Shown piece by piece: positions 8,012 through 12,282 of a DNA stretch of 12,282 nt. This DNA comes from an uncultured Limnohabitans sp. (GTDB lineage Bacteria; Pseudomonadota; Gammaproteobacteria; Burkholderiales; Burkholderiaceae_C). A program made the position numbers and the translations under genes. Position 1 is the first letter of the stretch. Every line of letters begins with the position of its first letter. The DNA lies in assembly GCF_937889215.1 (NCBI RefSeq), contig NZ_CALBEX010000237.1:1-12282 (forward strand), written 5' to 3'. The notes below the pieces were generated by a model. The model was not told where the DNA came from. It saw only the letters and a list, made by a program, of their open reading frames with translations, and did not search any database.

Positions 8012-8469
8012 GGCCGACCCTGCGGCGGCTTGTTTTGCACATTGAAAGGCCGCAGCCCATCGGTCACCACCCACACGGTGCGCCCGGCATGGCTGAGCGC
8101 CACTTTTTGGGGGCCAATCAAGGGTTCGGGGCCCAACACAATCGGGGCTGACACAGAGGCTCGGGTGGTGGTTGCCAACCATTGCGAGGGCAAGTCGCTG
8201 CGCGGCAAGCCTTTGAACACGAAGCCCTCGGGTGTGGGTTGCCACTGCGCAGGCACGCCGCTGGCACGCGCTTGGGCGCGGGCGGTTTCGAGCAAACTGG
8301 CCAGACGCTGGGCATCGCGCTCCAAAGCACTTTGCGCGCTGTCGCGCAAGGACAGGCTCACCCCCGCTGTGGCCATGGCGATCAAGGAGACCACCACCAA
8401 CAACTCCAGCAGCGTGAAGCCGCCAGCGCGGCCCGGTGCGTGTTTACTGCCAGCTGCCGAGGTCTGCAT
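8008..8469 (-). CDS. gspH: T2SS minor pseudopilin GspH
   Basis: Pseudopilin linking the tip complex to the GspG shaft. The 153 residues have a 17-residue leader ending RAGG, with cleavage before FTLLELLVVVSLIAM (Glu at +5). The globular part contains the GLPRSDLPSQW stretch (about 88-98), and family, position and length suit GspH. The ATG at 8469 lies inside the 3' end of gspG, giving a 26-nt overlap. It was preferred because no start codon lies between it and the cleavage motif, while the next upstream ATG (8517) would lengthen both leader and overlap. The overlap suggests coupled translation. Confidence 0.9.
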   Translation of the reverse strand: MQTSAAGSKHAPGRAGGFTLLELLVVVSLIAMATAGVSLSLRDSAQSALERDAQRLASLLETARAQARASGVPAQWQPTPEGFVFKGLPRSDLPSQWLATTTRASVSAPIVLGPEPLIGPQKVALSHAGRTVWVVTDGLRPFNVQNKPPQGRP

Positions 8470-8881
8470 TGTTGCCCTCGCCGCCCGACTGGCCGTCGGC
8501 GCCAAAGGACAGCACATCCACCTCGCCCTTGATGCCGGGGTTCATGTAGACGTAAGCACGGCCCCAAGGGTCATTGGGCAGCTTGTCCAGATAAGGCTTC
8601 CAGTTGCCGGGCACGGGTTCGCTGCTGGGCTTGGTCACCAGCGCATTGAGGCCTTGCTCGGCGCTGGGAAAGCGTTGGTTGTCCAGTTTGTAGAGTTTGA
8701 GTGCCTGCATCAGGTTGCTCACATCGGTGCGGGCGGCGGTGATGCGCGCATCGTCGGCGCGGCCCAGCACATTGGGCACGATCATGGCTGCCAAAACGCC
8801 GATGATGGCCAGCACGACCATGAGTTCGATCAGGGTGAAGCCGCGTTGGCGGCGCTGTGGGGAGGGGGCTTGGGTTTGCAT
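8444..8881 (-). CDS. gspG: T2SS major pseudopilin GspG
   Basis: Major subunit of the pseudopilus shaft, assembled by GspE and the platform and matured by prepilin peptidase. The 145 residues start MQTQAPSPQRRQRG, then FTLIELMVVLAIIGVLAAM with Glu at +5, followed by the GspG-specific DNQRFPSAEQGLNALV (about 57-72), NDPWGRAYVYMNPG (about 101-114) and a C-terminal SFGADGQSGGEGNNADLGSW loop, the region that binds calcium in this family. First gene of the minus-strand operon. The start at 8881 is preferred. An in-frame ATG at 8893 would add only MIEA and has a slightly better upstream GGA, so it cannot be excluded. The region upstream is almost immediately gspC, leaving little room for a promoter. 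Confidence 0.96.
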   Translation of the reverse strand: MQTQAPSPQRRQRGFTLIELMVVLAIIGVLAAMIVPNVLGRADDARITAARTDVSNLMQALKLYKLDNQRFPSAEQGLNALVTKPSSEPVPGNWKPYLDKLPNDPWGRAYVYMNPGIKGEVDVLSFGADGQSGGEGNNADLGSWQ

Positions 8882-8888
8882 GGCTTCG

Positions 8889-8896
8889 ATCATAAT
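8889..8896. promoter_or_regulatory. Possible overlapping divergent -10 elements between gspG and gspC
   Basis: The 21 bp between the divergent starts contain CATAAT reading right (8891-8896) and TATGAT reading left (8894-8889), both close to a sigma-70 -10 box. Each would place a transcription start within a few bases of its start codon, implying near-leaderless messages. No convincing -35 box is seen at 16-18 bp in either direction. The real promoters may instead lie inside the neighbouring coding sequences. Confidence 0.22.
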
Positions 8897-8902
8897 CCGT
8901 GC

Positions 8903-9352
8903 ATGCCCATTGCCCGTTTGCCTGCTGATTCTTCGCCTGCTGTTTGGCCCAAAGCCATGGCAGTGTTCATCTGCGCAGGCGCGGCCGCCAGTGTGGTGTA
9001 TTGGGGTTTTCAGCTGACCACACCGCCAGCAAGCCCAAGCACGGCGGCGCTGCCAGCCCCTGGCAACGTGCCCCACGACGCCACCACATCAGTGGCCCGC
9101 GCTTTGGGCCACACGGCCACGGCAGCCGTCCAAGTGAGCGTCACCGGCAGCCCATTCAAACTGATGGGCGTGATCGCGTCGGCGTCGGGTCAAGGCAGCG
9201 CGCTGATCGCCACGGATGGCCAAGCGCCCAAGGCTTACCGGGTTGGGCAAGCCGTGCAAGACGGCCTGATCCTTACTGCGTTGACGCCCCGCCAAGCCAT
9301 TTTGAAATCGGCCAGCCAGCAGCTGCAATTGGATTTGCCGGGCGTCGAATAG
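8903..9352 (+). CDS. gspC: T2SS inner-membrane protein GspC (short form, no PDZ domain)
   Basis: Links the inner-membrane platform to the secretin N0 domain across the periplasm. The 149 residues have a short cytoplasmic N-terminus, one membrane helix (about 16-38, MAVFICAGAAASVVYWGFQL), a Pro/Ala/Ser-rich linker (about 39-60) and a homology-region domain (about 75-147) with VSVTGSPFKLMGVIAS and the QGSALIATDGQAPKAYRVGQ stretch typical of GspC. The chain ends there, so the C-terminal PDZ or coiled-coil module of enterobacterial GspC is missing, as in other short GspC proteins. Divergent from gspG. No Shine-Dalgarno sequence precedes the ATG. Met19 (8957) is an alternative start but would cut the cytoplasmic tail to nothing. 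Confidence 0.88.
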   Translation: MPIARLPADSSPAVWPKAMAVFICAGAAASVVYWGFQLTTPPASPSTAALPAPGNVPHDATTSVARALGHTATAAVQVSVTGSPFKLMGVIASASGQGSALIATDGQAPKAYRVGQAVQDGLILTALTPRQAILKSASQQLQLDLPGVE

Positions 9353-9360
9353 CCTGCTCC

Positions 9361-9386
9361 AAGACCTGCCAGCAACAGGCTTGTTT
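9361..9386 (+). terminator. Weak candidate terminator after gspC
   Basis: In the 72-bp gap between the converging gspC and ilvA ends, AAG-A-CCTG (9361-9368) pairs with CAGGCTT (9376-9382) around a 7-nt loop, with one bulged A, and is followed by GTTT. The stem is short and the U tract is poor, so this is only a possible intrinsic terminator. Confidence 0.28.
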
Positions 9387-9424
9387 GAACTGCAGAGGGT
9401 TAACGGTCATGCCGTCAAAGGCCC

Positions 9425-10972
9425 TCAACCCCGCAAAAACAGCCGATACACCGGGTTGTCCGTCTCTTCCGCATACGGATAACCCAGCGTTTTGAGGAAC
9501 TTCTCAAACGCTTTGTCGTCTTTGGGAGGCACCTGCAGGCCCACCAAAATGCGGCCGTAGTCGGCACCTTGGTTGCGGTAGTGGAACAGGCTGATGTTCC
9601 AGCCCGGGCGCATCAGGCTCAAAAATTTGAGCAGCGCGCCGGGACGCTCGGGGAACTCAAAGCGCAGCAGCCGCTCGTCTTGTGAAAGGGCCGAGTGCCC
9701 GCCCACCATGTGGCGGATGTGCTCTTTGGCCAGCTCGTCGTGCGTCAGGTCAATCGCCTTGAACTGCTGCTTGTTGAATTTGGCAGTGATCTTGCCGCTC
9801 TCTCCTTTGCCATGCGTGCTCAGGCCCAGAAACACATGGGCCTGGTCCGAGTCGCTCATGCGGTAGTTGAACTCTGTCACGTTGCGCGGGCCGCCCGGCA
9901 AGCTGCCAATCAGCTCCAAAAAGCGCTTGAAGCTTCCGCGCTCTTCGGGAATGGTCACGGCAAACAGGGCTTCTTTTTCTTCACCCACGTCGGCCCGTTC
10001 GGCCACAAAGCGCAGGCGGTCAAAGTTCATGTTCGCGCCGCACAAGATGGCCGCAAAGGTCTGGCCTTTGCATTTGTGCGCGGCCACATACTGTTTGATG
10101 GCGGCCACCGCCAAGGCACCAGCGGGCTCCACGATCGAGCGGGTGTCCACAAAAATGTCCTTGATGGCCGCGCACACCGCGTCGGTGTCCACCGTCATGT
10201 ACTCGTCCACCAAATTGCTGGCCACGCGGAAGGTCTCTTCTCCCACCAGTTTCACGGCCGTGCCATCCGAGAACAAGCCCACATCGGCCAAGGTTACGCG
10301 CTGCTGCGCGGCCACCGACTGGATCATGGCGTTGGAGTCGTTCATCTGCACGCCAATCACCTTGACGCCAGGGCGCACCGCCTTGATGTAGTTGGCCACA
10401 CCGCTGATGAGGCCACCGCCGCCGATCGCCACAAACACCGCATCCAGCGGCCCTTGGTGCTGGCGCAGCATTTCCATGGCGATGGTGCCTTGGCCTGCGA
10501 TCACGTCAGGGTCGTCAAAGGGGTGCACAAAGCTCAGGCCTTGCTTTTTTTGCAGCGTCAACGAGTGGTTGTAGGCGTCAGAGTAGCTGTCGCCAAACAA
10601 CACCACCTCGCCGCCCAGACCTTTGACCGCGTCGATCTTGACCTGAGGCGTGGTGGTGGGCATGACGATCACGGCGCGCGTGCCCAAGCGGCTGGCACTC
10701 AGCGCCACGCCCTGCGCGTGGTTGCCGGCCGAGGCGCAGATCACGCCTTTTTTCAGCTGCTCAGGGCTCAGGTGCGCCATTTTGTTGTAAGCCCCGCGCA
10801 GCTTGAAGCTGTGCACGGGCTGCTGGTCTTCGCGCTTGAGCAGCACCTGGTTACTCAGGCGGCGCGAGAGGTTTTTGGCCAGTTCCAGAGCCGACTCATT
10901 GGCCACGTCATAGACCTTGGCATTCAGGATTTTGATCAGGTAATCAGCGGGTTTGAGGTGTGGGGTCGTCAT
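9425..10972 (-). CDS. ilvA: Biosynthetic threonine ammonia-lyase (threonine deaminase) IlvA
   Basis: PLP enzyme that deaminates L-threonine to 2-oxobutanoate, the first step of isoleucine synthesis, in the cytoplasm. The 515 residues start MTTPHLKPADYL. PLP-lysine motif SFKLRGAYNKM (55-65, Lys57) is present, as are SAGNHAQGVA (81-90) and the glycine loop GGGGLISG (184-191) that binds the cofactor phosphate. The C-terminal part (about 335-515) holds two ACT-like regulatory domains, each starting near an 'FAVTIPEERGSF' or 'RFEFPERPGALL' motif. This marks the long, isoleucine-inhibited biosynthetic form rather than the short catabolic one. The frame is open further upstream to 11449, but that part is antisense to osmC and crosses a terminator, so the start is put at 10972. 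No good Shine-Dalgarno sequence precedes it. Confidence 0.97.
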   Translation of the reverse strand: MTTPHLKPADYLIKILNAKVYDVANESALELAKNLSRRLSNQVLLKREDQQPVHSFKLRGAYNKMAHLSPEQLKKGVICASAGNHAQGVALSASRLGTRAVIVMPTTTPQVKIDAVKGLGGEVVLFGDSYSDAYNHSLTLQKKQGLSFVHPFDDPDVIAGQGTIAMEMLRQHQGPLDAVFVAIGGGGLISGVANYIKAVRPGVKVIGVQMNDSNAMIQSVAAQQRVTLADVGLFSDGTAVKLVGEETFRVASNLVDEYMTVDTDAVCAAIKDIFVDTRSIVEPAGALAVAAIKQYVAAHKCKGQTFAAILCGANMNFDRLRFVAERADVGEEKEALFAVTIPEERGSFKRFLELIGSLPGGPRNVTEFNYRMSDSDQAHVFLGLSTHGKGESGKITAKFNKQQFKAIDLTHDELAKEHIRHMVGGHSALSQDERLLRFEFPERPGALLKFLSLMRPGWNISLFHYRNQGADYGRILVGLQVPPKDDKAFEKFLKTLGYPYAEETDNPVYRLFLRG

Positions 10973-11033
10973 GTCCGGTGCAATGGCGGGCGGTCCGCAT
11001 CGCTTAAAAAGTGTGGGCTTGATGATAACGGCC

Positions 11034-11067
11034 AAAAAAAATGCCCCTAGCCTTGCGGCTGGGGGCA
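11034..11067 (-). terminator. Strong intrinsic terminator on the minus strand, upstream of ilvA
   Basis: Read on the minus strand, TGCCCC (11067-11062) and AGCC pair with GGCT and GGGGCA (11047-11042), with one C-A mismatch, around a GCAA tetraloop of the GNRA class. Eight consecutive U follow (11041-11034). Read on the plus strand the stem pairs equally well, but no U tract follows. It lies about 60 nt before the ilvA start codon, so it ends either a separate small transcript or a truncated ilvA leader. Confidence 0.78.
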
Positions 11068-11125
11068 AATCCACCTTTTCAGAGGGTGGAGGAGACAACA
11101 GGTGCGTGCAAAAAAGCACGCTTGT
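11034..11125 (-). ncRNA. Candidate small RNA or terminated ilvA leader
   Basis: Read on the minus strand, the segment folds into hairpin 1 (GCGTGC, six U, GCACGC; 11121-11104), a single-stranded linker reading ACCUGUUGUCUCC (11103-11091), hairpin 2 (TCCACC with GGTGGA; 11090-11070) and the terminator hairpin with eight U. The linker is the exact complement of a GGAGACAACAGGT-like ribosome binding region. This is the usual architecture of an Hfq- or anti-Shine-Dalgarno-type small RNA, but no family was recognised. A premature-termination leader of ilvA is the main alternative. The 5' end is inferred from a TACAAT element at 11136-11131 and is uncertain. Confidence 0.42.
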
Positions 11126-11130
11126 TCGCA

Positions 11131-11159
11131 ATTGTACGGGTGTTTTTGTTGCGTTGCAG
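11131..11159 (-). promoter_or_regulatory. Possible promoter of the minus-strand small RNA or ilvA leader
   Basis: A TACAAT -10-like element (11136-11131) lies 17 bp after a weak CTGCAA -35-like element (11159-11154) on the minus strand. The predicted start near 11125 falls just before hairpin 1 and would give a transcript of about 90 nt ending at the terminator. Only three of six -35 bases match the consensus. Confidence 0.3.
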
Positions 11160-11163
11160 CAAG

Positions 11164-11193
11164 TTGACAGTCTTGAAGTGCAAAAACTTGTAA
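11164..11193 (+). promoter_or_regulatory. Possible osmC promoter
   Basis: A perfect TTGACA -35 box (11164-11169) is followed after 18 bp by TTGTAA (11188-11193), a poor -10. Transcription would start near 11200 and leave a leader of about 60 nt before the osmC ATG. The strong -35 and weak -10 could indicate activator-dependent expression, but no operator was identified. Confidence 0.38.
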
Positions 11194-11261
11194 AGTTGGG
11201 CGCTCCCAATACACACACCGTGCCCCTGAACGCGCAGGGATGAACACAAAGGAAAGCAAAC

Positions 11262-11714
11262 ATGGAATGCACAGTCACATGGACCGGCGCTGCCGGCACC
11301 CGCTCGGGCATGGGCTTTGTGGCCGAAACCGGCTCGGGCCACATTGTCAACATGGATGGCGCGCCTGACGCGGCCAAACCCGAAAACGGCGGCCAGAACC
11401 TCGCCCCCCGCCCCATGGAAATGCTGTTGGCCGGCACCGGTGGCTGCACTGCCTATGACGTGGTGCTGATCCTCAAGCGCGGTCGCCACGACGTGCGCGG
11501 CTGCAGCGTCAAGATCAGCAGCGAACGCGCTGAACTCGACCCCAAAGTCTTCACAAAAATCAACATGCACTTCACCGTCACAGCCAAAGGCGTGCCCGCC
11601 AACGCGGTCGAGCGCGCCATTGCCATGAGCCATGACAAATACTGCTCGGCCAGCATCATGTTGGGCAAAACGGCTGAAATCACCACCAGTTTTGAGGTGG
11701 TAGAAGCGCCCTGA
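11262..11714 (+). CDS. OsmC/Ohr superfamily protein
   Basis: Cytoplasmic protein of the OsmC superfamily. Many members reduce organic or inorganic peroxides with a redox-active cysteine pair. The 150 residues carry the family motif PRPMEMLLAGTGGCTAYDV (about 49-67) with Cys62 and the second conserved cysteine Cys128 in HDKYCSASIM (124-133), so both candidate catalytic cysteines are present. The N-terminal beta-rich half matches the YhfA-like subgroup better than Ohr, but the substrate cannot be told from sequence. An AAAGGAAA Shine-Dalgarno sequence (11248-11255) lies 8 nt before the ATG and decides the start. It stands alone on the plus strand, divergent from ilvA and convergent with coq7. 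Confidence 0.9.
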   Translation: MECTVTWTGAAGTRSGMGFVAETGSGHIVNMDGAPDAAKPENGGQNLAPRPMEMLLAGTGGCTAYDVVLILKRGRHDVRGCSVKISSERAELDPKVFTKINMHFTVTAKGVPANAVERAIAMSHDKYCSASIMLGKTAEITTSFEVVEAP

Positions 11715-11715
11715 A

Positions 11716-11763
11716 CCCCTGAAAACAGGTCTTGGTCTGCAAAGAATGCAGACTTTAAAGGGG
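11716..11763. terminator. Candidate terminator between convergent osmC and coq7
   Basis: GTCTGCA (11735-11741) pairs with TGCAGAC (11747-11753) around an AAGAA loop, followed by TTTAAAG. An outer CCCCT (11716-11720) can pair with AGGGG (11759-11763). The structure lies in the 72-bp gap between two converging genes and could act in both directions, but neither side has a long U tract. Confidence 0.4.
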
Positions 11764-11786
11764 CGATACAACGCTGGCGAATTGCT

Positions 11787-12282
11787 TCAGACCCTGTGCG
11801 CCACCGTGGTCATCACCTTGGCGGCGGCCTGCATCATCGCCTTGACCGGGACGGGCAAGTCCACCGCGCCCGCCTTTTGCGCCATTTGAGCGTGCGCTAT
11901 TTCATCGCTTTTCATTTGCGACACGATGGCGCGCGACGCCGTGTCGGCAGCCGGCAGCAAATCCATGTGGCTTTGCAGGTGCGCTTCCACTTGGCGCTCG
12001 GTCTCGACCACAAAACCTAGACTGACTTTGTCGCCGCCCAGCTTGCCCGCGGCAAAACCAATGGCAAATGCCCCGGCATACCAAAGCGGGTTCAACAATG
12101 ACGGTCGATCTTTCAGGTCGTCCAAGCGCTGCTGGGTCCAGGCCAGGTGGTCGGTTTCCTCGCGGCTGGCTTCGGCCAATTGCGCACGCAGGGCCGTGTT
12201 GCGACAAGCCAAGGCCTGCCCGGTGTAGAGCGCCTGGGCGCACACCTCACCCACATGGTTGATGCGCATTAGCGACCCGGAC
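11787..12282 (-). CDS. coq7: Demethoxyubiquinone hydroxylase Coq7/UbiF-type di-iron protein, N-terminus off the window
   Basis: Membrane-associated di-iron monooxygenase that hydroxylates demethoxyubiquinol in ubiquinone synthesis. The visible 164 codons carry the iron-ligand motifs: GEV in [14 protein letters not shown], EExxH in [19 protein letters not shown], and DEIAH in [10 protein letters not shown] hydrophobic stretch ([17 protein letters not shown]) probably dips into the membrane. The frame stays open from the first ATG (12269) through Ser-Gly-Ser-Leu to the right edge. This matches the usual 'LMRVNHVGEV' context, where the Met is internal, and the family is normally about 40 residues longer. 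The true start is therefore outside the window. Convergent with osmC. Confidence 0.93.
   Translation of the reverse strand, partial: SGSLMRINHVGEVCAQALYTGQALACRNTALRAQLAEASREETDHLAWTQQRLDDLKDRPSLLNPLWYAGAFAIGFAAGKLGGDKVSLGFVVETERQVEAHLQSHMDLLPAADTASRAIVSQMKSDEIAHAQMAQKAGAVDLPVPVKAMMQAAAKVMTTVAHRV

Larger units (their letters stand above)
10973..11261. other. 289-bp ilvA/osmC divergent intergenic region
   Basis: This is the longest gene-free stretch of the window. It holds, from left to right, the ilvA upstream region (10973-11033), a minus-strand terminator (11034-11067), two smaller hairpins (11070-11090 and 11104-11121), a possible minus-strand promoter (11131-11159) and a possible plus-strand osmC promoter with a perfect TTGACA (11164-11169). 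It is more A/T-rich and more structured than any other part of the window. Confidence 0.8.

Noticed and set aside
8882..8893. Alternative gspG start at 8893
   Set aside because: It adds only four residues to the leader. It is possible but not better supported, so the start at 8881 was kept.
7685..8902. Upstream extension of the gspC frame by about 400 codons
   Set aside because: The frame stays open by chance opposite gspG-gspI. The GspC-like protein clearly begins with a short tail and membrane helix near 8903.
11070..11121. Riboswitch for osmC on the plus strand
   Set aside because: The hairpins read on the plus strand lack any aptamer consensus I recognise and lie upstream of the likely osmC promoter.
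10973..11449. N-terminal extension of ilvA to 11449
   Set aside because: It would run antisense through the start of osmC and across the strong terminator. IlvA homologues begin with the MTTPHLKPADYL-type start at 10972.
1..12282. CRISPR arrays, insertion sequences, tRNA or rRNA genes, phage or anti-phage genes
   Set aside because: No direct-repeat arrays, transposase-like frames, terminal inverted repeats or RNA-gene signatures were seen. Every stretch except the short gaps is explained by housekeeping or T2SS genes.

Overview
The window is GC-rich, tightly packed bacterial DNA. The protein families, their wording and the gene order point to a betaproteobacterium of the Burkholderiales, most likely a Comamonadaceae member. 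This taxonomic call rests on remembered family resemblance, not on a search.

About three quarters of the window (1..9352) is a type II secretion system (T2SS) locus. On the minus strand the order of transcription is gspG-gspH-gspI-gspJ-gspK-gspL-gspM-gspN-gspD-gspE, followed by the start of an unidentified exported protein cut by the left edge (1..131). Genes overlap (ATGA or TGATG junctions, and a 26-nt overlap of gspG and gspH) or lie 2 to 16 nt apart, so this looks like one translationally coupled operon. A short gspC reads the other way, its start only 21 nt from that of gspG. The parts cover the pseudopilus (G, H, I, J, K), the inner-membrane platform (C, L, M), the accessory N, the secretin D and the ATPase E. 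No gspF (platform protein) or gspO (prepilin peptidase) is visible.

The main anomaly is gspD. The reading frame is intact, but the secretin core jumps from the 'NGDANV' segment directly to the 'VLGGLLQDD' segment. Roughly 95 to 105 residues normally found between these motifs, including the gate region, are missing in frame. Either the channel is disabled or rearranged, or the sequence contains an assembly or collapse error.

The right quarter holds biosynthetic threonine deaminase ilvA (minus), an OsmC-family protein (plus) and the C-terminal part of the ubiquinone-biosynthesis hydroxylase coq7 (minus, cut by the right edge). The 289-bp ilvA/osmC gap contains a strong minus-strand intrinsic terminator (C(GCAA)G tetraloop and eight U), two more hairpins and a single-stranded linker complementary to an extended Shine-Dalgarno sequence. 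This could be a roughly 90-nt small RNA or a terminated ilvA leader, and it is the best candidate here for something not yet described. Otherwise the window is an ordinary housekeeping and T2SS region, with no mobile elements, CRISPR arrays, tRNA or rRNA genes recognised.
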